Of a stretch of 64,000 nucleotides of DNA, positions 39,190 through 52,182 are shown in pieces. The stretch lies in assembly GCF_030704535.1 (NCBI RefSeq), contig NC_081819.1, positions 21,734,001-21,798,000 of the forward strand. The letters run 5' to 3'. Within the stretch, counting starts at the first letter, position 1; the number at the start of each line of letters is the position of its first letter. Source of the stretch: Vitis vinifera. Its lineage: Eukaryota; Streptophyta; Magnoliopsida; Vitales; Vitaceae. The position numbers and the translations under genes are program-made. Under the pieces are notes generated by a model that searched no databases, was not told the DNA's origin, and saw nothing but the letters and a program-made list of their open reading frames with translations.

Positions 39190-40304
39190 ATTTTTTAAAA
39201 ATTTTAATTATATTTAAAATAAATACATATAATTATATTTAAAATTGTTTTCACTATTTTTTAAAGCAAAATGAAAGTATAGAAAATAAATAGTTCTAAT
39301 AAGATTTTATTTTTGAATAAAAATTTATTTTTTGATTTATTTTATCTATTCCATGACTAGTTTTTAGAGGACAAGTAGAAGTTCCTTGAACGAAATGGAA
39401 GAACAAGTCAACTATGTTGGGCAATATATATATCAAGAATAACCTACCATATTATTAATATATAAAGGAAAAAAGCAAAGAGAAAAACACATGATATCTT
39501 AACATGGAGCAAGCAATCACACATGTGGATTTAAAAACATGTTTGTGGTGTTTGATGAATTGGAAGGTGGCCATGTCACCTCCCAAGTCAGTCCCACCCA
39601 TGGTTTTTGGGCCTCCACCACTAACAGACCTGCCTAATGGGTTTCATAGAAGGCCCAACCCTATTTTCAAATCTACCTTGATTAGGCTAATTATTGGCAC
39701 ATGTAATCTTCCATCAGCTTGCAAAGATTGTGTTGGGACCACATTGGCCAACAAAGTCAGCCAAGGAGTGTCAATGTAATTTCAAAAAACTAATTATCAT
39801 ACACGAAGGGATGGCCCCTATGACTCATCCTAATTTTTTACAGCCCTTCTAAAAAACCCTTATTGAGAACCTTTATCACAAGCCATATATGCAACAAAGA
39901 AGGCCTTAAACTAATCATGAACATGCAAAAGTAATAATTCCTCACCCAGCCCAATCATAAATGCAACCATTCATCAAACACTGATTTTGAAGCCAGTAGT
40001 ATATACAAATCCTTTATGCACATAGTGAGAAATGATTGTCTTTGAACCAGTGAATTCAGAAGAAATTGGCACAGAATGGGAAAAACACTAGTATACATTT
40101 TGCATATTTGAAGCATTCAAAGCCCTCGTGACCAGAAGGATGCAGTTGTTACATACAAAGCCCTCACATACAGAATGGAATACGAATCTATGCATCCTTT
40201 TTGACAAAAATCAAGGAATAAAAGAAGGTTAAATATGAAGAAGAAAAGAATGATCAAACTAGACTCTAGCTTTCAAGGGTCAACAAACCCCATAACACCA
40301 ATTT
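39190..40304. other. Spacer between the chitinase cluster and the glycosyltransferase gene
   Basis: The open frame at 39504-39779 resembles no family I know and is not called. The part near 40304 must hold the 3' UTR of the minus-strand glycosyltransferase gene. Confidence 0.5.
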
Positions 40305-43300
40305 CTATACCGTTGTTGAGTTTGAATTTTCCACGTCTTCAGGTGGAGGCTTCACATACTTGCCTATTACTTTTTGGTGGGATCGTCTTCTCATCCTCAA
40401 GAGTTTGTCCTTGCTTTGTTGCCTTCTCTTCTCTTTTTGCTGTAGTCTCTGATTCCTCTCTCTCAAGTATATACCCTGCCAGAAGACCTCACCTGTTGAG
40501 GGCCACAACCACCGTCTCATGGGGTGGTCATCATCTGACTCCTCAGCCAACTCCTCATCCATGCTCTTTAGGGTGGCGTATGAGAACCATTTTACCCACA
40601 TATGACCTCTACGATTCTTCAATTTATGGTGTTCATGCATCTCGCCTGTCTGAGGATTCACGTACACCATTCGCTTTGCACCGTGATATGCCCAAACGTT
40701 TACGAGTAACTCAAGCACCCGAGAGTAGCAATGCTTGTCCTGCAGGAGGGAATACCATTATGTGATTTCCATAATACAATTTAATGACAGCCCCATTAAT
40801 TTTTTATTTTAAGAAAAAGAAACCAAAGCCCTGAATAATCAGTTGACTAAAGCAAATGCATGAGGACATTGCTAATCAGATTATCATAGGATTGCATTTT
40901 GTTTCTCAAAGCATTTCAAAAGATTCTACCATTTTTTTTACATCACTCAGAATAAGACCCTCTTCTTCCTTCTTTTGTTTCAACATTTATTTATTTATTT
41001 ATTTCCTTATCTTTTTTCAATACACATAGTGTTAACTTATCATAAAGCTTAGAATAAGGACATTTTCCCATTCATGTTGATGTAGTCAATACTGACTAAA
41101 CAAGACAAACTTTAGTTCTCAAATTCTTCAGCCATGGAAATGCTGGTTCCCTAAAGCCACAAGAAAAACAATCAATCATTGCTCTTCCCTAAGAAAAATA
41201 ATCAATCATAGAGGGATACTGTGGTCAAGAAAGCAAGCATGCCAACCGTTTTAAGATGAATCTTCAGTATATAAGCCCTAGTTGTGTGTGAGGCATTGAA
41301 TTTGCTACGAGTCAGAAAGAAAATTCTCATAACAGAAGTACAAGAAAGAAAAGGCAAGACAGAAGTTCTGTACTGAAAGAAAAAATCATCACAATGAGTA
41401 CTAGAAGTTACCTTGGACAAACTCAGATAGCAGTGCCCTCTTTGATGGTGGTCATTGTATATCTGTGCATCCAATGCATCCACAAACATCCTGCAGATGG
41501 TACAATATTCAAATTAAGATTTGAAAGATGAAAAATGGGCTAAACTTGCCTGTATACACCCCTCAATTGCTATATCCAGTACCTTGAGAACATTACAAAC
41601 TCTAGGAAGGATCGGGTTGGCAAAGCCCAGCTCTGCATGACAGACCATGCATCTCCATCTACAGGCATAGGTGGTAAGGAATCCCAATCTCGCTTTATGC
41701 CATACATCTTCTTAAGAGCCTCTGAGAAAGCAAACCTATAAACATCATGGGAGATCCATATGTTAATAATAGTTTGTTATTTGGTCAGAATAGGTATGGG
41801 AAAAAATAATGTAATGGATGCAATATGTCTTACTTGCAATTTCCAGCATTTATAGCATCACAAAATGACCAAAAATCCAGTTGTGAAGGGTTTCGAGGAT
41901 CCATGTCCATGCGAACCCAGAAGTAGAGTGTGTCCCCATGCTTTCGTGCTTGGATAGCATTTAACAGTGCAGTTTCAGCTATCTTAGACAATGATGCCTG
42001 TTTAACTTCCAAAATCAGATATGTAGCAACAGAGTAGGCACAAATAATTATGCTGCTGCTCCTAACCACAAGATACTTAACCAAAGGGTCAGTATGTCAG
42101 GTATGTAGGTCTTCCTTTACAACCTATTGCATCATACCAAGAAGCTCTTCAAAGGTGTTTTTTCTCAAAGGAAAATTTGTACAGTTTCTACTTTTTCCTA
42201 TTTCTCAATTCAAAAGATCTCCATTAAACAGCAGAATATAAAGAATTTTCAAGATGATAAGATAAAGTTGATCATCTGAATGATTATGAACAAATGAACC
42301 CAACTCAACCACCATCAGGATTTATTGAGATGAGTATCACAATTGGTCCACATAGTTGGGCCATGTGAGAGCTATTGTCTCAATGGTCACAGGGTCTGCC
42401 AACATGGACAAAGGGCCAACCTATATCGCTGACAAGACCAACCTGAAAGATGCTAAAATGAAGGATTGAAACATTCCTATACATGGAATTAACAAAGGAA
42501 CTCAGAACCAGAAGAGATCACATACATTCCTTGCTGTTGCCCTCCAAGATTGAAAACCTATCCAAGCATTTCTGTGTATACGGTCAACTCTGTTAGCTAT
42601 TGCAAAAAAGGCCCCATACTCTCCAAGGGCATCTCGGTAGTAAGGGTTGTTAAGAAGTGGAAGGCGAGAAGGTGCATCAATATCATCAGCTTCGCGTCTA
42701 CGACCTTTGGTGGACTACAATCATCAATTCCATGGATCCAGATCAGATCGGAGAAAAAAATTTCATCTTTTATATAGATTCCATCAACTGTAAGAAAAAC
42801 AACTAGTCTAGCATACAAGGCCACCACTGATCCCATCTACTGCATCATTTGATATAAAAGAAGGTATCCATAAAAACATTAACATCATTTGTAACTCACC
42901 AGCCCAATTCCTCGATAAAGTGAAGTAGCATGCAAAAAAGGCCAAGTTCCTTCCCCAAAGTAAGGCTCATAAATGCACAACGGTTGACCTGTCCTTTCAA
43001 GCTCCCCGTCATCTCTTTCATGCAAATCATTCTTTGCCCGATCAGCCCTTTTGGCACTTCGATATACGTCCTCCCATGATCCACGAGGTTGATCGGTTCT
43101 ATCCTTCAACTAGATCAAATACCCAAGAAAAAAAAAAATTCAGGGTGTGATGCTACAAAATACAAAGCAGCATTCTATATCTATCACAGTGAAACTCTCA
43201 AAAAGCACTTGTCTAAATCCACATCCTGAACCACATGGAAGACAATGCCCCCCTATTTTAAAACCAAAACTCATCATCATTTCCTAAAAATAAAAAATAA

Positions 43301-46300
43301 AATAACCACCGCCTCATCAATCAGAATGGGCAGTCAAACATGCAGGGTTGTAAAGAATGTCAATTCCTAACAAAAGTATCAACATAAACAATGGACAACA
43401 CTGGATGCTGTTCAACCCTAATTAAGAAAACATTTAATACTGCCCTCACCATCTCTTACCTCATCCTCCTCTCTTCTCTTTTTAGCATTAGCAATTCCAA
43501 TTAATTTCTCCTCCTCCCAGATACTATATGGGAATGATTCATCTGTAGTCACAGAACCAGAACCCCCTGTTTGAGATTGGCTCCACTGCTCCTCAAACTT
43601 GTCTAAGAATCTGTGACTTCTTGAAGTTCTATTTGTATATGTTGAATGTCCACTTGCTGCAAATAGATTCCATTGCCATTCCTCTTTCAATTTGGGAGGG
43701 ATTTCTGTCACAGCCTTGGGAGATGCAACTTCAGATGGGAACTTAAGGAGATTTTCAAGCAGTGAAGCATACCCTTCAACAGTTTCCATAACCATCAGGT
43801 TCTTTGCAGTGCTTTTTCCAAGTGATGCAATATTATGAACTAACGGTGATAATTTCCCTTCAGAGATCATTTGCAATATGACCTGTGTCAGAACACTAAT
43901 TTTCTCCTTTGGGAAAAGATAGCCGTTTACCCTGTCATCAACCTAATGGTTATCGTTAATGCAGTCAGTAGTTTTCTAAAATAAAAAACTAATTAATTAA
44001 GTAAAAGTATGCAATAAATGGATGATTAAAAATAGTACAATAAAGAGAATTCACTATCAGGATGCTTTAAAGATGTCTTAAAATCATATCCATGCATAGG
44101 CAACATGCACTCAAGATTAAATCCATTCATATATTAATTATTTCCTTCCCATAAGATTGAAGCCAATATTTTGGTTAGCTCCTCCCACGGAGATCCCAGC
44201 CAATAGTTTGGTTGGTTCCTCCCCATAAGATCCCAGCCAATATTTTAATCAGTTCCTGCCCTGAGCTCATAACTACACCCTCACGTTTCCTAACAAATTA
44301 AGTTAAAAAAATCACATAACGAAAGTTATACAGATGAAGGTGCCATACAGACGAGCACTGTGATTCAAGGACATGAGAAAAACACAGTGGACCATTATCT
44401 AATGGAAGATATGCAACTACGTCAAGTTCTAAATATGAATAATTTCTGCATCCAAACCCAAGTATTGGATAAGGATTTGTTAGTCTGGAGTGTTTTAAAG
44501 GGTTTTCACACCATCAAACTTTTTATCTTTGATAGATATTTTTCACTAATTAATAAATGTCTCGAGGAGAAAGCAGCATTTAGAAGCATACGTATTTCTT
44601 GATAATGGAGAGATCTGGAGCTATGATCAGTTTCCCAAAGCTCATGGCTTTTATCAAAATGTCTGGAAACGATTGCTCTTCTAGGAAGGATCCATATATC
44701 ACTATATCAGCAGCAGCTAGAACATTGTCTGCTTCCCCCACATCAATGGCTATGTGCTTCACAACACCCTTTGGATATCGTAACTTAAGAGCAATGGCCT
44801 ATGGAAATATGAACATTAAGATGTTAAAATAATTAGACAAAAATGAAATTAAGTCCAAAATTCTACAGGTATGCAAAGCTATACCTCCACAGCCACACTG
44901 TAGTTATTAGCTGAATTTCCACTTGTGATAAGGATTTTGAGATGAGAGTTGGAATTATTGTCAACTGGAAACTCCGCAACAAGTGGCAATAAAGCCTGTA
45001 AAATGAGGGCATGCTCCAACCACAAACCTTTGTACAAAAATTGACTTCTGACAAGTGCAATAACAAAGTCATCAGGTCCATAACCCATCTTGACACGTGG
45101 GCTATCTCTATGTGATGCCATGAAGTTATCCACTTCCCATGCTTGAGCAGGAGAACCCGGAATAACAAAATAATTTCCAGAATCAAATGTGGAGTAAATC
45201 ATCTGCAGAAGGTAGAACAACCAATCAAAACGCTAGAAAAAGACCAATCTCAGCACCAAACTTCAAAGCATGAGTTCTGTACAGACATGCAGCATTATGA
45301 ACAGGATACCAGGGAACACAACTAATTCCTACAAGACCAAAAGCTTGTTACCGGCAGGACATAATTTGGAAAGACAACAGCAGTAGCACGATTGAAGACT
45401 TTTTTCCAATCATTTACAAGCTCAATCTTGCCAGTCAAATTGTATTGTCTCAAACGTGTAGCAAGTGTCCCTTCAGGGATGGTCCATATAAGTGGTAAAG
45501 ACTTGAAAGGTTCCTGCACAAAACTGTAACAGTAAAATCATTCATTTCAATTGAATAAGGACATTGCTGGAAGAAATAGCTTTGAAATACCAACAAATAT
45601 CACGAACAAGCATAACAAACAAACTGAGCTCCTCACAAGGACAAACTTTTAGATTTCAGATATTTAAAAAGGAATATAAAAGTGAAAATAAAGCAAATAA
45701 AAAAGAAGCCAATTGAAAGCATCTATGCGGATCATAAATAGAGTGAACACATTCACTGGCAAAAGGATCCAAGAGTTTTCACATAAGCAAACGAGACATG
45801 CAGAAAGTTCCCAAACAAATTTCAGAAACATCATAATGAGAAGCACTAGTACTCATAAATAGAGATTATGTGCATGTGCCTCAGATCCATATCTATACAT
45901 ATTAGTGAGTCCAAAGCCTAATGACAAGGTGCTTGGCATCAAACAAGCCAAAAGAACACTAAGCAAACAACCAGGTTTACCAATTTTCTCAACCTATAAG
46001 TGCAACTATGGCTTTATTCTTGATTATTTGAGGCTAGCTATGGGAACCTTACTTCTCCAATATAATTTATTGAGGGCCATATTTCCTGTTAAGTATTGCC
46101 ATAAGCCAATAATTTATTTTTCTCTATCTCAATGTACATCCCCTTTTTTCCTGTCCTTGTCCCAGTAGCCCCTTCAAGATGAGGCGATACACTCATTCAC
46201 CTGATGTGATTACTGGTCTTTTCAGAACATGAACAAACAATCTCATCCAATACAGTCTGCCTTTCTAATATGTCCACATTATAGAAAAGAAGAAAATCTC

Positions 46301-49300
46301 TTAGGCGAATAAAAACAGAAAACTCCAACTCACATTCCCACAGATACTTCTGTATTTTATTCATTCAATATTCACTCAACCTCTTTACATGAAGTATTGA
46401 CTTGATACCTCCCACTACCAATAACTACAATTTGATAAATAATCTGAGATAAAAAAATAAATAAAAAATTAAGTAACAGGTTAACATCTCAGACAAGTTT
46501 CTAAAGTATCTGAAGTTTCCCCAATGTATCTTCAACTCAAAAAGGTTACCAAGTATTAGATGCATGCAAGAGCCAATCACATAAATCTCAAAAAGAAAAA
46601 CCATATACCATCTTTTGATTGACCATTCAGTTTAACTAGATGTCAACTGTAGTATAATAGAACCAAATCTTTAGCTCAGAAAGTCTTTGGATTGGGATAT
46701 GCAAAGAATTCCAGTCATAGTATAAATATTTGGAAGTTCATCCTTTTAAAAATACATATAACAAAACTTACCAAGAAACAACACCCCTGGCTTCAAGAGA
46801 ATTCACAATTATGCCATCATAACTGCAAAGAAAGTATATATCTTGATTAGATATGACCACAATCAACTGATTCCAATCAATCAAACCAAGTGTCCAGTTT
46901 TAGCAACAAATCAAGAATGGATGTTGCATGACCACACTACTCAAATAAGTAAATGCATTTAAGTCAATTCTAGAAACAAACTATACAGAATGATAAAGCC
47001 ATTACATCATCTAAATAATGACTGGAGTAGTCAGGATTATCCATTCAGCAAAAGAATATGTTTCAAATAGTGACACTACATAGGCAATTTAAAGAGGAGA
47101 AAACATGGTAACAATTGGATAAGATTTTGGAATCGCTTAAAACAGACTTAAATTTAAAATTATAATTTTTATAAAAAAATATGGGAACTTAATCTGGACC
47201 ACCATAATATTTTCACCCCAAACGGACATGAGTTAAGGCAGACCCTGCAACAGACACCAGAACCACAAAGACATCAAATGTAAATAGAGAAACTGAACAA
47301 AGCCATTGTTTGTGGTAGCTAGAATGAGAGGATTAATGGTGCAGAAGTTCATGATAAAGAATAATTATGATCAAAAGAGTACTTTAGCCAGTCTACAACA
47401 GCCGCTGACTTGGCATTGCTTCTGATAATTGTGACTGGAAATCCTACATTTCTCCAAATGGCATTTACAGGACCATCTTCAAGTGAATACACCTGAAAAA
47501 AAAAAAAAAACAAATACATGAAGAAAAATAAGGAAACAAATCACATATAGTGCTAATAAAAAAATCAGAAACAATCATTTCATTGCATTGAAATAATAAA
47601 TTGCAAGAAGGATAATAAATCCTTCCAACAGTGAACTATCCTCCGTACAAAATCTGATTAAAAAAGGAAAATACGTATATGCTAATCCAAAAAGGCAAAT
47701 CTAGCACAGGCCAAAATGGTTAGCACAAAGCTCACTATAATTCATAACATATCATATCTTGTCTTCCAAATCATAGAGTTTACACCATGCTAGTAGTTAC
47801 CACTACAATATGGTACTAAGATAAGAAGGCAACTGTAGACACCTATGATACCCGGATCTTTCAATTGTACCGAATGTACCCATGTTGACACAACATGACA
47901 TGGGCTTGTGGTATGGGATCCTTGTTTGACACTCCTATTTCACTTTGGGTATAGCTGTTTGATTTTTTTCGTTGATATCCTTTTATTCTTTCAACTTTCT
48001 TAGTAATAATTACATTAGAGAAAAAGAAGCGCAAACTAAAAAGTGAGTTTTTGTAAGAATATTTAGGGATAAGAGAAATAAAAAGGGATTAGAGAGAAAA
48101 GATAGGAGCTTTTAAAAATGATATCTTCATTTCCAATTTATTTCGAATTGACTTTTCTTTTGTTATGTTGTATCCCAGTTGAAGTGCTTGTTTTTTGGAT
48201 TCTTTTAGCCGAGTCCCCATATCCTAAAATTTGAGTTATGAAAGATTAGACATCTAGACACATACCCACATCCAACACTCATACCTGAATCCATGCAACA
48301 TATATTGACACTAGATAAGGTAGTGCCTAATTCCAAGGGCAAAAGGGCATAAAAAAATTAGAAAAACTATGTAGCAGCAGGAAAGAAGAGTGTCTTGGGA
48401 GGATCCAGGCCTTACAAGAACAATACATAGCTGCAGCAATAAATTTGTGGATCAGACAAACATAAGGCTAGTAAAGGGATGTAGACAGTCCAACAAATGC
48501 TACTTGGACACAGCAGATGAGTGTGACCATGGAACATTCAATTTAGATGGAAAATTAGAGAATGATGCCTCAAAACTAGAACTTCACTGACATGGTTGTT
48601 ATGCCTGATCAGAGGATTGTTATTTAAAGAAGAAATTGATCTGGATTCCCTTGCTATCCAAAAGAAACATCAAATCTCATTCACATGCCTTAACTTCTAA
48701 GTAGTTTCATAAATAAGAGCTTCATACCCAAAAAATTTCCCATGCTTTTCCACTTCCCTCCATAAGTCATCGGCCCTGTTTTTTTTTTGTCTAAAGCTTT
48801 GATAGACTTCAGATATTCTAGCATGATTTGTTTTATAAGTAAAGTTTTATTCTCAGATATTTTGTCTAAAACCTTTGTATCGATTTTTATTCAGAGTTCA
48901 GTCAAATTCACACCTATTCAAACTTCAGATAGAAAACAAAGACCACCTCCCTTGCATAAAAATGTTACAAGAGACCCTTACAACACCCTCCAATACAAAA
49001 TCTACCTCATCCACATGTTAATTAGGAGTTGACTTTTGAAAAATCATTTCCAGATGAAACAGTTTCTTCTACTACAAATCTGCCTAGGAATCCTACCAAA
49101 ACTCCCATCCTTCCAACACTGTCAATCTCTTACATTGCTTCAAGTACACACCATGCTCAATTTGTTAAACAAGCACTTGATTGGTTAATGCATTATGCAA
49201 AGACACTTCAAAAAGTAACCAGTACCATAATAAGGAGAAAATAATACCTACAAACTTCACTTAGAAGTTCAAACAACAAATATTTTCTCACCTCAAAACC

Positions 49301-50038
49301 CTAAATTCAAACTTCAAAGTTAAAATAAATCCAGGAATCATTGGCATTACCTGAATAGTGTACCCCATTTCCAGCAATGCGGATGCCACAGTCACCATCA
49401 GTAATTGCTGTGGATCAACCAACAGATCCGGGAAAACCTTCACAAAGACATCAAAATCAAACAAATTATAAACTAGAACAAAAACCATAAACCAAGCACA
49501 AACAAGAAACATGAAGCAAGCAACCAATTGGTCCAATTCTACATATCAAATGCCAAACAAAATGTAATTAGAAAAATTAGAAAAAACACAGAAAAAGAAA
49601 AGTAGGAATACTGACCAGAGCAAGCTGGGGCTTTCTATATCCAAAACGGTGTCGTAGCCTTGAAGCAGAAGAGAGATTTACCTCATCAGCCTCCTTCTGA
49701 AACTTCTGAAGGAGCTTTGATGGCTCAAATCTAATACCTTCCCCAAAATCTAACCCACCAATATTCTTGATAAAACTCAAATCCCCATAACCATTCTCCA
49801 TATTTTTCAATGACTCCCCTGATTTTTCCATTATCAAACCCGGCAAAAACATCTGGAATAGAACCACAAAGAAGCAGAACACCGCCACTGTGCACACCCA
49901 TTGGAGGTAATCTAGCTTCCCGAAGAACAAAAACCTTGAAAATCTCACAATGGGTCTCTGAAAAGCCGAGCCTTTGTTCGACGAAGAGCGAAGAAGAGGG
50001 TCTCTCTTCACCGGAACCCCATTTTCCAGAGAACCCAT
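40305..50038 (-). CDS. Membrane-anchored GT4-type glycosyltransferase (At4g01210-like)
   Basis: Fourteen exons are inferred: 50038-49616, 49437-49351, 47492-47383, 46822-46772, 45523-45352, 45202-44885, 44798-44592, 43942-43460, 43109-42900, 42714-42526, 41997-41834, 41735-41583, 41490-41412 and 40739-40305. They total 3081 bases, or 1026 residues; the Arabidopsis relative has about 1031. A short basic cytosolic tail is followed by one membrane helix near residues 47-67 (WVCTVAVFCFFVVLFQMFL), giving a type II Golgi-like layout. The nucleotide-sugar binding half includes YGSFLEEQSFPDILIKAMSF and KLIIAPDLSIIKKYV, where the E-x7-E element of GT4 enzymes would lie. The C-terminal half is a plant-specific extension rich in Trp, ending basic (RMRRRSHQK). 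Donor and acceptor are unknown. It lies about 2.1 kb from the GT77 gene on the same strand. Confidence 0.9.
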
Positions 50039-50039
50039 T

Positions 50040-51519
50040 TACAGACCCATAAAGTAAAACACAGAAAAAGCTTCGCTAAAAAAAAAAAAAACACCAACCG
50101 ACAAATCAAGATCAACAATAGGAGACTTCCCCAACACTCAAAATACCCTTTTTCCAGTCCCGCACTCCACCACTACGACTGGAACCCAGATGTGAAATCA
50201 ACGCCAAAAATCAAGATGCTTGTGAATAGTGCAAAAGCACAGCTAGAGAGAGAAGAAGAACACCAAAAAGCACAGAGCTCTGACGTGGATGCGGTGGTCG
50301 TGGATTGTCAACGATTGGGACTTGGATGGAATTTCAACAAATTTGTCAACTGAAAATTGAAAAAAAAAATACAAAAAATAAAAAAGTTTTAGATAAGGGA
50401 GAAAAAGAGTGAAGATTGCTAGAGAAATTGTAGGAGATTTTGCGGGGTGGAGAATCTAGAAATGAAATCTAGCTACATGTGAATGAGTCTGTTATTGTTT
50501 TATGAAAGGATTAATCTGTGACGTACATTTTGCATTGATCATATAGTTGTTGTTACCTTTTGGTTAAAACCTAAGGATTGAATTGAATTGAAGCATTCAT
50601 TAAAATATTTATTTAATTTTGCAATTTTAAAATATGAGACAATTTCCTTCTTCTAAATTTATTTCAAATATATCTTAAATAATTAAAATTTTCAAACCTC
50701 AACATTTGTCATTGAATTTTAATATAAAATTTAATTCATTAATAAAAAAATAAAAAAATATTGTATTTTGATAAATAAATAAAAGCAACCATTTAAGAGC
50801 CCGTTGTTTTAAAAGATGTTTTGTTATCTAAAAACTATTTTTTAAAATTAAATATTAAAATAAAAGTCAAAAATGAAAATGAAATTATGCCTTATGCATT
50901 GGAAAAACAAAATCATAATGTGAATCGATAAGATTTTCTGGTACCTCTATTTTATTTTGAAATAAAAATAATAATAAAAAAAATATAGAAATTATATCTT
51001 AAAATACCAATTCATATGAAGTTAAAATTTTATTTTAAAAAACATCCAACTCTAATTACTATTTTATTAAAATTGCATAAAATTAAGATGGGTTGTTCAT
51101 ATTTTATTGAGAAATTGATTGTAGGAAAAATACAAAAAGAGGAGATGATTAAAAATAAGGATTGGACAGTGGACAGACTGGAGATGTTTGGAATAATAAA
51201 GTTGGAAACAGATAAGAGGAGTAAATAAATGAAACCCATCCTATCAAATAATAATTCCAATTTCATTTCATGCTTAACTAATGTTCACAGTGGGTGTTTG
51301 AGTCATTTTTACCTTAGGAAAATCTTGTGACCATGCTGCTTGTTGTGAGGGAAAATATTTTTCTATCAGAACTTTCCCGAGAAAAAAACAATTGAGATGG
51401 GGCCATTTCCTATTGTTATTATTATTTTAGCTCTCAGTCTGTTCATCTTGATGTTTGCCGACACTCATTTTTTTGATAACAAAATGATATACAGTATTTG
51501 GAAAGTGACCTACCACCAA
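50040..51519. other. Glycosyltransferase promoter and AT-rich spacer
   Basis: The part next to 50040 should be the leader and promoter of the minus-strand glycosyltransferase gene. The remainder is AT-rich. The frame at 51016-51228 is not supported by any similarity I recognise. Confidence 0.5.
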
Positions 51520-51591
51520 GCGTTTGTAGTCCAACGGTTAGGATAATTGCCTTCCAAGCAATAGACCCGGGTTCGACTCCCGGCAAACGCA
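51520..51591 (+). tRNA. tRNA-Gly (anticodon TCC)
   Basis: The 72-base cloverleaf is complete. The acceptor stem GCGTTTG (51520-51526) pairs fully with CAAACGC (51584-51590), followed by discriminator A. The D arm is GTCC/GGAT, the anticodon stem ATTGC/GCAAT encloses CTTCCAA with anticodon TCC, and the T arm CCGGG/CCCGG encloses TTCGACT. It reads GGA codons. The internal A and B boxes for RNA polymerase III are intact and a T-run terminator lies near 51616. A CAA-rich leader (ACCACCAAG) is typical of plant tRNA genes. No intron is present. Confidence 0.97.
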
Positions 51592-51613
51592 GCTGCAAAT
51601 CAAAACAGAAATC

Positions 51614-51622
51614 TGTTTTTGG
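51614..51622 (+). terminator. Pol III T-run terminator of the tRNA
   Basis: A run of five T bases (CTGTTTTTGG) is the first T-run after the tRNA 3' end, about 25 bases downstream. It is a normal RNA polymerase III stop. Confidence 0.6.
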
Positions 51623-51624
51623 AA

Positions 51625-52182
51625 AACAGTTTCTCAGAATATTCATCCGGTTTTCTTTATATTCTTGAACAAATATCTGGTTTTAAGAACCAATTGCTTA
51701 TCAAAATGCTCATTTCTAAATATAAAAAAAAACTGTTTTAAAAAATGATTCTCAAATAGACCTAGTAAAAAATGACCTGAATTCTGAATTAGGGTTTGAG
51801 CAGTTGGGGTGATTGGTAACAAATACTACATGTATTGAAAAGCATGAATTTGAGCAGTTATAGATTGATAACAAATGCTGTGTGCATTGTAAAGAATACA
51901 GAGATGAATCAGTCTAAACAGTTCACCTTCCCTAACAGACAGGAGAAAAACAACAATCAATCTGGACCATTCTGCAGTTTGATGTTTGGTGCAATTCACG
52001 TATGGGAGACAACAAAGCGTGGAAGATTTGAGTAGTTGTCAATGGTGAACCCTCCAGTTTGATTCCATGGCTGAAGGTTACATGCAGAAATCATGAACTA
52101 ATTGGTAGGTTGCATTTCATGCGGGGTTGAACCATGACTCTGCTTGGTTCTGCTGAAAGAGATGATGGGGTTTCGGTTTTTT
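51625..52182. other. Spacer between tRNA and RGXT gene
   Basis: No gene is supported. The stretch near 52182 should be the 3' UTR of the minus-strand xylosyltransferase gene. Confidence 0.5.

Noticed and set aside
39504-39779. Open frame of 91 residues rich in Pro and Cys
   Set aside because: No family resemblance, no signal peptide and no splice context; chance frame in spacer.
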